Positions 10,429 to 19,310 of a stretch of 64,000 bases of DNA are shown here, piece by piece. The notes beneath the pieces were generated by a model, which saw only the letters and a list, made by a program, of their open reading frames with translations, did not search any database and was not told where the DNA came from. Position 1 is the stretch's first letter. Every line of letters starts with the position of its first letter. A program made the position numbers and the translations under genes. The stretch is taken from the NCBI RefSeq assembly GCF_001708935.1, contig NZ_MASI01000011.1:1-64000 (forward strand), in the 5' to 3' direction. The DNA is from Methyloligella halotolerans (GTDB lineage: Bacteria > Pseudomonadota > Alphaproteobacteria > Rhizobiales > Methyloligellaceae).

Positions 10429-11391
10429 TCACCCCGGTAGCGATGCTCGCTGCGTAGTAGATAGGCTTATTGTAGCCTTCAGGCCGGGCTCATTATCGGC
10501 AATTTCGAGCTGGGCGTCGTGAAGCTTCGCAATAGCTGCACTGAGGGGTATTCCCATCCCATGCCCCGCCACGCCAAGTGTGGCTTCTGGTCGGAAAAAA
10601 GGCGTAAAGACCTGTTCTCGATCATCTGAGGTCATTCCCGGTCCATCATCTGCGATGACAATAATCCAACCAGTCCGGTTGCCATTCTCTGTGAGAGAAA
10701 TGGTGATGGTTGTGCCCGCCGGGCAATACCGGATGGCGTTCTCGATGAGGTTGCTGAGCATTTGGAACAAGAGTTCTGGCTCGCCTAAAATACTCCCATC
10801 GCCTGCTGTCAGTTCTTTGTTGAGAATCTGCCCAGCATCCTGGATGACGGGCTCGTAGACATCCATGAGCTTGTTCACTAGGCCTTTGAGGCTCGTCTTC
10901 ATGAACCGTGAGCGCAAATGACCTGCTTCGATCTGTTTTATGTCGAGCATGGAATCGACCATGCCCAGCATAGAGTCGATCTCGCGAACCGATGTTTCCA
11001 ATATACTCATAATATTCTCGTCCCCGCGGTTGCTTGCGTGCTCCAGCTGACTGCGCAATCGAATCAAAGGATGTTTCAGCGTATGGGCGATTTCTGCCGA
11101 TGAATTGTTGAGGTTTTGGATCAGCAACTGCATCCGATCGAGCATGACGTTAATCTCGGCCATTGTCCTGCCGAGTCCGGTGCTCGATGTGGTGATCGGG
11201 ATGCGTGCTCCTAAGTCGCCCGCCGCGACATGAGTGAGCGTCGATGTGATTCGGTTCAGATGTCTGTTGTAACGGGAATAGAGATAAAGAGCGGCTAGCA
11301 CACCAGCTGAGCCAAGGATCCCAAGCAAAAGCGCGATGGCAAGGGCAGACGTGTGCAGCAACACCGAGATGCTGGTACATAGGTTTTTCAT
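10429..11391 (-). CDS. HAMP-domain sensor histidine kinase, short N-terminus
   Basis: A 320-residue membrane kinase forming a pair with the response regulator just upstream (12-bp gap). One membrane span is seen at about residues 12-37 (SALAIALLLGILGSAGVLAALYL), then a HAMP domain (~40-92), the HisKA helix at ~97-155 and an ATPase domain with N-box NLIENAIRY, G1 DDGPGM and G2 GHGMGIPLS. Unlike most relatives it lacks a first span and periplasmic sensor loop. The H-box reads SSAEIAHTLKHPL; the phospho-His is present, but the usual D-L-R-T-P after it is replaced by T-L-K-H-P. The signal is unknown. Confidence 0.85.
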   Translation of the reverse strand: MKNLCTSISVLLHTSALAIALLLGILGSAGVLAALYLYSRYNRHLNRITSTLTHVAAGDLGARIPITTSSTGLGRTMAEINVMLDRMQLLIQNLNNSSAEIAHTLKHPLIRLRSQLEHASNRGDENIMSILETSVREIDSMLGMVDSMLDIKQIEAGHLRSRFMKTSLKGLVNKLMDVYEPVIQDAGQILNKELTAGDGSILGEPELLFQMLSNLIENAIRYCPAGTTITISLTENGNRTGWIIVIADDGPGMTSDDREQVFTPFFRPEATLGVAGHGMGIPLSAAIAKLHDAQLEIADNEPGLKATISLSTTQRASLPG

Positions 11392-11403
11392 AATTGCCTT
11401 CGC

Positions 11404-12081
11404 TTATTCACCACTATCGACGCAATAGCCGCTACCGCGAACTGTGCGGATCAGTGGAGAAAAGGGGTCTCGATCCACCTTGGCCCGCAATCGAGAGATG
11501 TGAGTCTCTATGACGCTCGTCTTTGGTTCGAACCGAAGACCCCAGACTCTCTCCAGCAGCATCGTCCTCGTCACGACACGCCCCTTGTTCTGTAAAAGCA
11601 CCTCAAGAAGGGCGAACTCACGCGGTAGGAGGTCAATCCGACTGGTTTGTCGTGTGACGCTGCGCGTGGCTGTATTCAACTCGAGATCTCCGGCTCTAAG
11701 TACATCATCTTCGGCACGCATCGGGGGACGGCGTGCGAGTGCATTGACCCGAGCGAGAAGCTCGGAGATCGCAAACGGCTTCACGAGGTAGTCATCTCCT
11801 CCGACTTCGAGCCCCTGCACGCGATCATTGATGCTGCTTAGAGCGGTCAAAAAGAGAATGGGACAGACGATCTGACTACTGCGGAGCGATTTGGCGACTG
11901 AGAGACCATCGAGGCCGGGCAGCATTCTATCTAAAATGATGAGGTCGTATTCTTCCTGGATTCCCAACACCAGGCCATCTCGACCATTCGCGATCAGGTC
12001 TACCGAGTGCCGGGCTTGACTCAGTCCATCGATAATGAGCGATGCTGCTTCTTCGTCATCTTCGACAACCAGGATACGCAT
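11404..12081 (-). CDS. OmpR/PhoB-family response regulator
   Basis: A 225-residue DNA-binding response regulator. The receiver domain (1-120) has the acidic pair ED at 8-9, the phospho-acceptor Asp in LIILDRMLPGLDG (about residue 51), a Thr in LFLTA, and the Lys in VKPF. A winged-helix output domain follows (about 128-222), ending with ISRLRAKVD and IRTVRGSGYCVD. It is transcribed first, with the kinase 12 bp downstream, a normal two-gene arrangement. The regulon is unknown. Confidence 0.93.
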   Translation of the reverse strand: MRILVVEDDEEAASLIIDGLSQARHSVDLIANGRDGLVLGIQEEYDLIILDRMLPGLDGLSVAKSLRSSQIVCPILFLTALSSINDRVQGLEVGGDDYLVKPFAISELLARVNALARRPPMRAEDDVLRAGDLELNTATRSVTRQTSRIDLLPREFALLEVLLQNKGRVVTRTMLLERVWGLRFEPKTSVIETHISRLRAKVDRDPFSPLIRTVRGSGYCVDSGE

Positions 12082-12498
12082 CTCTGTTCCTTAGTAAGCC
12101 GAGGCTTCGTTCCGGGTAGGATTTGCTTCCAGTCACCTGGCCCGTCTCGACCGCGGAAGTGGATCATTACAGAATTTGTAAGCTTTATGAGAGCAGAGCC
12201 CAAGGTTCGATTGCTAGCATGTGATGGTGGCTATCTTCTGAAAGCGCTCAGCCGGCCCACACGGATCGATGATTTTTACTGCCACACATCATGGATCGAG
12301 GGCTGAATGTGAACGGAAGTGTTTATTCCTCACCTTGTCCGGCGCGATTTCGGACGCTCGGTTTGCCCGATGTCAGGCAATCGACATCGGGCAGACCTTT
12401 TTGCCGATATAGGCGTCGTGACCGAAGGCCTCACCCTCGGGCGAGGCGTTCCAGGTCTTGTTCCAATGCCTCGTGCAGCGCCTTGAGATCCATGGGCG
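12082..12498. other. intergenic region with a plus-strand hairpin
   Basis: 417 bp between the response regulator and a small coiled-coil gene. I see no convincing gene. A strong hairpin plus T-run at 12364-12402 faces right although no plus-strand gene precedes it. A 20-codon minus-strand ORF (12493 leftward, starting MDLKALHEALEQDLERLARG) follows the small gene by 5 bp; it may be a micro-ORF or chance. Confidence 0.5.
12364..12402 (+). terminator. Rho-independent terminator-like hairpin
   Basis: A perfect 11-bp stem TGCCCGATGTC / GACATCGGGCA (12364-12374 and 12383-12393) with an 8-nt loop is followed by GACC and TTTTT (12398-12402). The T-run exists only in the rightward direction. No recognisable plus-strand gene lies upstream, so it may end a small RNA or shield the downstream surface-protein gene. 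Confidence 0.6.
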
Positions 12499-12828
12499 CT
12501 AATGAAGGAGCGTCTCGTTTGGGGCAGAGTCGCGCTGTTCGGCCTTGGCTTCGGCGATGGCGGCGAGCTGTTCTGCATCTTTTACGGCCTTCGTCACGAG
12601 CTTCAGGGCGGCCTCGACATTGGTAGCGAATACGGCGAGCGTCATCGCTCGGACCAGAGCTGTCTGGCAGGGGCGGGGCTCGGTGCCGGTGAGCGTGCGG
12701 ATATAACGGGCCGCTTCTGCGATCAAGGAGAGCAGGTGCCCTTTGGCAGCTTGGCGATCGATGGCGTCGCGTTCGATGAGAGAGGCAATCCGGGCCTCCA
12801 ATTCAGCGCGTTGCTTCTCTAGATCCAT
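12499..12828 (-). CDS. small hypothetical coiled-coil protein
   Basis: A 109-residue protein of unknown function, starting MDLEKQRAELEARIASLIERD. The first ~35 residues form a heptad-rich charged helix, the middle has TLTGTEPRPCQTALVRAMTLAVFATN, and the C-terminal part is Ala/Lys/Glu-rich. The start at 12828 is preferred over the upstream one at 12849 because the coiled coil begins there. No membrane span or signal peptide is seen. It reads away from the large surface protein at 13037. The antisense frame over the same bases lacks protein-like character. Confidence 0.5.
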   Translation of the reverse strand: MDLEKQRAELEARIASLIERDAIDRQAAKGHLLSLIAEAARYIRTLTGTEPRPCQTALVRAMTLAVFATNVEAALKLVTKAVKDAEQLAAIAEAKAEQRDSAPNETLLH

Positions 12829-12934
12829 GATTTCAGAATAGCACAACAAGTAATCATTGGAACTTATATTATATTGACGAAGTGACGATGCTTATATTAT
12901 TGCAGTTATTGCGGTATTATTCTGCCGTGCACAG

Positions 12935-12959
12935 CCCCCGCCTTGGCGGGGGTCTTTTT
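12935..12959 (+). terminator. strong Rho-independent terminator upstream of the tail-collar/S74 gene
   Basis: CCCCCGCC-TT-GGCGGGGG (12935-12952) followed by TCTTTTT is a textbook rightward terminator, 77 bp before the GTG start of the 1366-aa protein. No plus-strand gene precedes it. It may insulate the downstream gene or act as an attenuator in its leader. Confidence 0.75.
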
Positions 12960-13036
12960 GTGAGTGCCGCGCGTTTGAGCAATCACGTAGCGTTGCCACG
13001 CTGAAGTATACGGCTTAACGCCGTAGACTCGATCTC

Positions 13037-16000
13037 GTGAAACGTATCGCCGTCCTGTTGGTGCTGGGCCTCGCCGGGGCGGCGGTGGCATGGGCGCAGG
13101 ACTGGGGCAGCTTCACGACGATCTCGAGCACGCTCGGCGTGAATGCAAACAGGCTCTGCATCGGGGAGGGGAGCCGGCCCACGGATATCGGCTGTCCCAG
13201 CTATACCCCAACCGTCGACGCCACGGGTCTTCTGAGGACGGGCAATGTCTCGGTGACCGGGAACGTCTCGGCGACGGGCACAATCTCGGCCGACAGGTTC
13301 GTCGGCGACGGTTCGGAGCTCACCGGCGTGATCGCCGCTTCCGGCGACCGCATCACCTCGGGCACGACCGGCATGGTCGCGATCTCCGAGACCGGCTATA
13401 TCAGCATCACCACCGGCGGCGTGACGACCGGCTACTTCACCCCCGGCGGGGTCTTGGTGGCCAATGGGATCAGCGTTGCCACCGACCGGATGAGTGCGAC
13501 GACCGGCTACTTCAGCGGCAAGGTCGGTATCGGCACCAAATCTCCCTCCGCCACGCTCCATGTCTCGGGCACCATCTCCGCCACCGACGCCATCCAGGTG
13601 GGGACGAGCGGCCTGGAATGCTCCAGCGCGGTGTCGGGGACCATCCGCTTCAGCCATGTCGGCGATACGTTGCAGGTCTGCACGGGAGAGGGCTGGAAGA
13701 GCCTGGTGAGCGGCACGATCGCCACCGCGCTTGCGGATTTGACCGATGTCGAGGTCTCGGGAAGCGTCGCCGGCAGCTATCTGCGCTTCGACGGCTCGAA
13801 CTGGGTCACCAGCACGACCGAGGCGATCGAGATTCCGGCCACCGACCGCATCACCTCAGGCACCACCGCGATCATTGCGAACAGCGCCACCAGCTATGTG
13901 AGCCTCAGCAGCGGCGGCACCAGCTGGGGCTATCTGGGGCAGGGGGCCAGCTACCTGCCCAGGCTGACCATCGGCGCCGAGCTCGCCGCCGGCAAGGTGA
14001 GCAGCAGCAACATCTCCAGTACCTATGTCCAACTTTCCAGCGCCACGACAACGCTTAGCTGTAATGCGGGCGCGACCGGCACCATGCGCTACACCAGCGG
14101 CACGATGCAGGTCTGCGATGGCACCGACTGGAGCAATATCGGCATTGGCGTGCCGACCGGCACCATCGCGGCCTTCGCACGGAGCAGCTGCCCGACCGGA
14201 TGGTCTGAGTACACGCCATCGCGCGGCCGGTTCCTGCGAGGAATCGATAACGGTGCGGGGAACGATCCGGATTGGCCTCGGTCGGCTGGATCGATTCAGG
14301 AGGATACGCTTCAGAATGTAGCGGGCGGCTTCAACCTAGGAAATGGAATGAGGGTCAATGGCGCGAGCGGGCCATTCAGTCTCTCAAACTCGACCAACAA
14401 TGGTGGGCCGACAGCATCAAACGGCGGTTATCGCAGCGTGAATTTCGACCTTTCAGATGCAGCCCGCACAAGTTCCGAAACCCGCCCCAAGAACGTTGCC
14501 GTCACGTTCTGTCAATACAATGGCTATGGAAGCGAGATCGGATCGGCAGGCGTCGCAGCACTTGCCAGCCTCTCCGATGTCTCGGTGGGCGGTGCCACCA
14601 ACGGCCAGGTACTCACCTATAGCGGAGGCACCTGGATCCCCAGCGATACCGCCGCCACCGTCTTGGCCATCGACGATCTCTCCGACGTCGAGACCTCCGG
14701 CGCATCGGCCGGCAGCTATCTGCGCTTCGACGGCTCGAACTGGGTCACCAGCACGACCGAGGCGATCGAGATTCCGGACACCGACCGCATCACCTCTGGC
14801 ACCACCGCGATCATCGTCAACAGCGCTACCAGCTATGTGAGTTTCAGCAGCGGGGGCACCAGCTGGGGCTATCTGGGGCAGGGGGCCAGCTACCTGCCCA
14901 GGATGGCTATTGGCACGGACCTCACGGCCGACACGATCAGCGCCACGAACATCTCCGGCACCTACGTGCAGCTCTCGAGCGCGACCGCGGTGCTCACCTG
15001 CAATGCCGGCGCGACCGGCACCATGCGTTACACCAGCGGTACCATGCAGGTCTGCGATGGCTCCGACTGGAGGAATATCGGCATCGGCGTGCCGACGGGG
15101 ATCATTGCTGCGTTCGCCCGTTCGAGCTGCCCGACCGGGTGGAGCGAATACACCCCGTCACGCGGTCGCTTCCTGCGGGGGATCGATAACGGCGCGGGGA
15201 ACGATCCGGATGGCACCCGCGAACCCGGTGACACGCAGGGCGACGCCGCGCCGAATATTACCGGGAGCCTGGCTTCGGGTTCCGCCCGTCCGGTCTTCCT
15301 ATCGGTGGGCGGTGCCTTCAAATCGCTGAACGGCGGTTCGGGCGGGTCATTCGAACCGGGTGGCAGCGGCACCCGGTATTCTACCGCAAACTTCGATGCA
15401 TCGAAGTCAAGTTCCAAATACGGCGCCGCCGACGAAATCCGTCCCAAGAACGTTGCCGTCACCTTCTGCCAATATAACGGCTATGGAAGCGAGATCGGAA
15501 CGGCGGGGGCTGCAGCACTTGCCAGTCTCTCCGATGTCTCTGTCGGTGGTGCCACCGACGGTCAGGTGCTCACCTATAGCGGTGGCACCTGGATCGCCAG
15601 CGATACAGCCGCCATTGTCTCCGCGTTGGACGACCTCACCGACGTCGATACCTCCGGCGCATCGATCGGCAGCTATCTGCGCTTCGACGGTTCCAGCTGG
15701 GTCATCAGCACGACCGATGCGGTTCAAATCCCGGACGCCGATCGCATAACCTCCGGCACCACCGCCATCATCGCCAACAGCGCCACGAGCTATGTGAGCC
15801 TCAGCAGCGGTGGCACCAGCTGGGGGTATCTGGGGCAGGGGGCCAGCTACCTGCCCAGGCTGACCGTGGGCGCCGATCTCACCGCCGGCAAGGTGAGCAG
15901 CACCAACATCTCCGGCACCTACGTGCAGCTCTCGAGCGCCACGACACCATTAGTCTGCGCGACAGGTGCGACCGGCACCATGCGTTACACCAGCGGCACG

Positions 16001-17137
16001 ATGCAGGTCTGCGATGGCACCGACTGGAGCAATATCGGCATCGGCGTGCCGACAGGGACCATCGCGGCCTTCGCACGGAGCAGCTGCCCGACCGGGTGGT
16101 CTGAGTACACGCCATCGCGCGGCCGGTTCCTGCGAGGAATCGATAACGGTGCGGGGAACGATCCGGATGGCACCCGCCTACCCGGGAGTGTCCAAGCGGA
16201 CGAGTTCAGAAGTCACAGGCACAATATGAGTTTCGAAGGAGGTGATGAGTTCAGCACCGTCACCGCATCTCCTGCCGGCCGACGAGCCGCAACCTCACCC
16301 GGTCCGCAGGTCCAACCTGCTGGTGGCGATGAAACCCGCCCCAAAAACGTCGCCGTCACCTTCTGCCGATACAATGGCTATGGGAGTCAGCTCTCCACCG
16401 GCGTGGCGACCCTCGCCAGCCTTAGCGACGTGAACATCGGCGGGGCCATAGCGGGGCAAGCGCTGGTGTTCGACGGCGCAAGCTGGGTGCCCAGCGCCAC
16501 GACAGGTGGAAGCGGTGGCGCAAGTGGGAACGATACCGAAGTCCAGTTCAACGACGGCGGGAGCACATTAGGAGGCGACAGTACCTTCACCTACGACAAG
16601 AACGCTGGCTTGCTGACTGTAGGCACCGTCAGCACCGCCCTTGTGTCCGGAACCACGCTGTACATCGCGGGTAACATACGCTACGGCGGCCAGCTGACTG
16701 ATGCGTCGGATAAGCGCCTGAAGACGGATATCAAGCCCCTAGAACGACGCTCGCTGGATAAACTGCTCAAGCTACGACCGGTGAGCTTCCGCATGAATGG
16801 AGAGGGGACCTCTATTGAGTTGGGCTTCATCGCTCAGGATGTACAGCCGGTGTTTCCCGACTTGGTGGCTACTGAGGCGGATGAAGTTGGTACCAAGAGC
16901 CTCAACTATATCGGCCTTATCGCGCCGATCGTGAAGGCTATTCAGGAATTGCGGGAGTGGGTTCTGACAATCGTGGCAGACCTGCGAATCGAAGACCGAA
17001 AACTCCGTGCCGAACATCAAGACCTTCGCGAGCAGATTGAGACGCTTCGAGTAGAGTTGAAGGCGGCGAAGGAGAATATCGACGCTCTGCGATTTCGTAT
17101 CAATGCCGCACGGTGTGCCAGTGCAGCGGGCCATTGA
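13037..17137 (+). CDS. exported repetitive tail-collar/S74-chaperone surface protein
   Basis: A 1366-residue protein with a Sec-type signal peptide (MKRIAVLLVLGLAGAAVAWAQ, cut near residue 20). A head region of ~230 residues, with Thr/Gly/Ser-rich beta repeats (ISATGYFSGKVGIG-like), leads into three long near-identical units starting at about 13728, 14665 and 15622. Each unit has DLxDVxxSG, YLRFDGSxWV, a GYLGQGASYLPR strand, a phage tail-collar motif (PTGxIAAFARSSCPTGW ... RGRFLRGIDNGAG) and a closing RPKNVAVTFC. The C-terminus (about 1210-1366) is an S74 intramolecular chaperone with the Ser1224/Lys1229 dyad (SDKRLK) and a terminal coiled coil. Such domains trimerise fibres and cut themselves off. 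No phage genes surround it, so a cell-surface fibre is inferred. The GTG start has a weak ribosome site. Confidence 0.85.
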   Translation: MKRIAVLLVLGLAGAAVAWAQDWGSFTTISSTLGVNANRLCIGEGSRPTDIGCPSYTPTVDATGLLRTGNVSVTGNVSATGTISADRFVGDGSELTGVIAASGDRITSGTTGMVAISETGYISITTGGVTTGYFTPGGVLVANGISVATDRMSATTGYFSGKVGIGTKSPSATLHVSGTISATDAIQVGTSGLECSSAVSGTIRFSHVGDTLQVCTGEGWKSLVSGTIATALADLTDVEVSGSVAGSYLRFDGSNWVTSTTEAIEIPATDRITSGTTAIIANSATSYVSLSSGGTSWGYLGQGASYLPRLTIGAELAAGKVSSSNISSTYVQLSSATTTLSCNAGATGTMRYTSGTMQVCDGTDWSNIGIGVPTGTIAAFARSSCPTGWSEYTPSRGRFLRGIDNGAGNDPDWPRSAGSIQEDTLQNVAGGFNLGNGMRVNGASGPFSLSNSTNNGGPTASNGGYRSVNFDLSDAARTSSETRPKNVAVTFCQYNGYGSEIGSAGVAALASLSDVSVGGATNGQVLTYSGGTWIPSDTAATVLAIDDLSDVETSGASAGSYLRFDGSNWVTSTTEAIEIPDTDRITSGTTAIIVNSATSYVSFSSGGTSWGYLGQGASYLPRMAIGTDLTADTISATNISGTYVQLSSATAVLTCNAGATGTMRYTSGTMQVCDGSDWRNIGIGVPTGIIAAFARSSCPTGWSEYTPSRGRFLRGIDNGAGNDPDGTREPGDTQGDAAPNITGSLASGSARPVFLSVGGAFKSLNGGSGGSFEPGGSGTRYSTANFDASKSSSKYGAADEIRPKNVAVTFCQYNGYGSEIGTAGAAALASLSDVSVGGATDGQVLTYSGGTWIASDTAAIVSALDDLTDVDTSGASIGSYLRFDGSSWVISTTDAVQIPDADRITSGTTAIIANSATSYVSLSSGGTSWGYLGQGASYLPRLTVGADLTAGKVSSTNISGTYVQLSSATTPLVCATGATGTMRYTSGTMQVCDGTDWSNIGIGVPTGTIAAFARSSCPTGWSEYTPSRGRFLRGIDNGAGNDPDGTRLPGSVQADEFRSHRHNMSFEGGDEFSTVTASPAGRRAATSPGPQVQPAGGDETRPKNVAVTFCRYNGYGSQLSTGVATLASLSDVNIGGAIAGQALVFDGASWVPSATTGGSGGASGNDTEVQFNDGGSTLGGDSTFTYDKNAGLLTVGTVSTALVSGTTLYIAGNIRYGGQLTDASDKRLKTDIKPLERRSLDKLLKLRPVSFRMNGEGTSIELGFIAQDVQPVFPDLVATEADEVGTKSLNYIGLIAPIVKAIQELREWVLTIVADLRIEDRKLRAEHQDLREQIETLRVELKAAKENIDALRFRINAARCASAAGH
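13728..16421 (+). repeat. three ~0.94-kb tandem in-frame repeats
   Basis: Units begin at about 13728, 14665 and 15622, with the third ending near 16421. Long blocks are almost identical at the DNA level, for example the stretches coding for GTSWGYLGQGASYLPR and for the collar motif. Within each unit one segment of ~60-75 codons (after GNDPD and before the RPKNVAVTFC block) is unrelated between units. This looks like a fixed scaffold with exchangeable tips. Confidence 0.85.
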
Positions 17138-17243
17138 GAGCCTTCTGCGAGACGCTCTATCCAATCCCAATAATGCAGCACGGAGAATCGCACGTCCTGC
17201 TGGTCGGTTAAGCTCCGCTGCGTTGACGCGGTGGGTTTGCAAC

Positions 17244-17642
17244 CTACTTCTGCTTTGGGGCTCGAGTAGTCGTAGCAAGTTTCTCCACCAAGTGGAGGAT
17301 GGCTCGTCGTTGATCGGCTCGCTGAATTTTTGCGAAGGCCTGCACCAGCCGTAGGGTCTTCGCATCGGAAATGAGGTTTGAGGCGACTACGGCATTATCA
17401 TCGTTGGCTTGGTTCTCAAGACCCTCAAACAGCGATTGGATCGATGTCTCGAGTACCTCCGCTATCTGTTTCAATCGGCTTGCCCCGATACGGTTGGCTC
17501 CGCGCTCGTACTTTTGGATCTGTTGGAAGGTGACACCGATCTGATCACCAAGACGGATCTGGGAGATGCCCTTTGCAAGGCGGTGAAATCTGACGTTCCG
17601 GCCCACGACGACGTCAGTAAAATGCGGTGAGTCTTTGGGCAT
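17244..17642 (-). CDS. XRE-family HTH transcriptional regulator
   Basis: A 132-residue alphaproteobacterial-type regulator. The Cro/C1 HTH spans about residues 9-65: VGRNVRFHRLAKGISQIRLGDQIGVTFQQIQKYERGANRIGASRL, very close to the SinR-like regulators common in Rhizobiales. The remainder is a helical C-terminal tail of unknown role. The start at 17642 (MPKDSPHF) is chosen because the HTH begins there; the frame is open for 58 codons more, but that part is basic and not family-like. It is convergent with the big surface-protein gene. The target is unknown. Confidence 0.87.
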   Translation of the reverse strand: MPKDSPHFTDVVVGRNVRFHRLAKGISQIRLGDQIGVTFQQIQKYERGANRIGASRLKQIAEVLETSIQSLFEGLENQANDDNAVVASNLISDAKTLRLVQAFAKIQRADQRRAILHLVEKLATTTRAPKQK

Positions 17643-17895
17643 CGAATGAATGCGGCTTAAAAATTTGATGATGGAGTTGTAATGAGACTGTTTTTTGCCG
17701 CCACTAAGAGTCAATTTTTGGGCGCTATACACTGCGCCTGCACTCGGAGACGTGGCCGGTTGGTGGGCAGAACAACGTCGATGCTGTCGGAGAACCGTCA
17801 AATGGGCTGACGTCACTTAGGGCGATAACGTGGGCGCGCTCCTCGCCGAACTGGGTGGCTCCTCTTCGGTCTCGAGAGTTTGTCGAGACCTTCAG

Positions 17896-19087
17896 CTAGG
17901 ATTTCAGAACATGTGAAGTGGCTCCGTCAGATCCAACGAGCGGCGGTGCAGTAGCGATCGCGTTCCGCCCATTCGATTTCACCGAATAGAGAGCACTGTC
18001 GGCTTCGGCAAATGCACCATCGGGGTTCTCAATCATCTCTGATGACCATGTTCCGATGCCGATGCTGCACGATAATTCGATTTCATCCTGACCGTAATGC
18101 AGCGGATCGGTTCGCAGAGCTTGTGCGATACGCATGCCTACGCGTGCGCCTCAGAATCCGACGTCTCAGCCATCAGGACACAGAATTCGTCACCGCCGAG
18201 TCTGGCGAGAACGTCAGTCTTCCGCAGACAGGACTTTGCGACACGAGCGAAATGAACCAGGCTTGCGTCGCCTCCCCTGTGTCCGAGCCGGTCGTTAACG
18301 GACTTGAAGTGATCGAGGTCCATTAGTAACAGGGCGTAGGGCCTGCCATTGCGAGCTGATCGTGCATTCTCAAATGTTAGCTGCTCATCGAACTTGCGCC
18401 GGTTCCATAATCCCGTAAGCGGATCTATATGGGCCAAAGCGGAAACCTCATCGCGCAGCCTCTCGATCGTCATCACCGCGAAGCCGAAGTTCCAGAGGAC
18501 ACCGCTGAATATGACGCTCAGCATTGATATGGATACGATAGCGGCCATAGCTATGACGGGCGGTTGACCAACCGCCAAGGCCACATTCATCGCCACGACA
18601 ACGCTATGGCCTGCAAGTCCGATCCCGATCCCGATGCATGACATAATCGCTCCGGCCGCACGCGAGGAACGTTGCAGAAGAAACGCTATGCTTAGGACCA
18701 TCGGGATCGACTGACCGATCGCATAAATGAGAGCACGCGCTTCGGCGCTTTCGTAGAGGGCGACCGTGAGCAACACGCATAAGACGGTTGCTGAGATGGC
18801 CAAGGTCCAGCCGCTTGTCACGTCGTAGAACCGGCGCAGGCCCAACCAGAACAGCCAGAATCCCAGAATGACCAGCCATTGCCGGCAGCCCCCGGTACGA
18901 CCGGGATTGCAGCTGTATGCTGAAAGGGAAGTAGCAGACCGCCGAAGGCGGTGAGGGCGCATGCCGCGCACCAGATCCGAGCCGCATAAAACGATCGATA
19001 TAGCCATCCGATCGTGGCCCAGATCGCCGCGAGCGAGATCGAGAGCAAAATGATCGTTATATAAAGTGTATAAAAATCCAGTACCAC
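17896..19087 (-). pseudogene. membrane-bound diguanylate cyclase (GGDEF), interrupted by two frameshifts
   Basis: Pieces in three frames assemble into a ~397-residue cyclase that would make cyclic di-GMP. The N-terminal piece (19087 to ~18885; MVLDFYTLYITIILLSISL) and the middle piece (to 18138) supply several membrane spans followed by a GGDEF domain, with DPLTGLWNRRKFDE, LLMDLDHFKSVND and an intact LARLGGDEFCVLM active site. The third piece (18135 to 17896) gives the domain end, ELSCSIGIGTW and ADSALYSVKSNGRNAI. The frame breaks lie near 18885 and 18145. No inhibitory RxxD site is seen before GGDEF. It is either decayed or a victim of base-call errors; all catalytic residues survive. Confidence 0.85.
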
Positions 19088-19310
19088 GACGAGAACACCA
19101 TCCCGCTGACGCCGATCAAAATCGTAGTTGTGTAGGCCGGCGGTAATCGAATTTATGGAATTCGAATTCTCTCAATTATTGGAGAGAGGACTGTCACTGC
19201 AATCATAGCGGTAGATCAGGGTGTCGAATCGGTTAGTTCAGGATGCTGGCAAGCCTAAACCGACAAGCCGTCGTTATTTGAAACTCGTGCGTACAGGATA
19301 GAAAGCCAGA

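Noticed and set aside
13037..17137. A prophage remnant as the source of the tail-collar/S74 gene
   Set aside because: No other phage gene is nearby and the protein carries a Sec signal peptide, which phage fibres lack. It could still descend from a phage gene.
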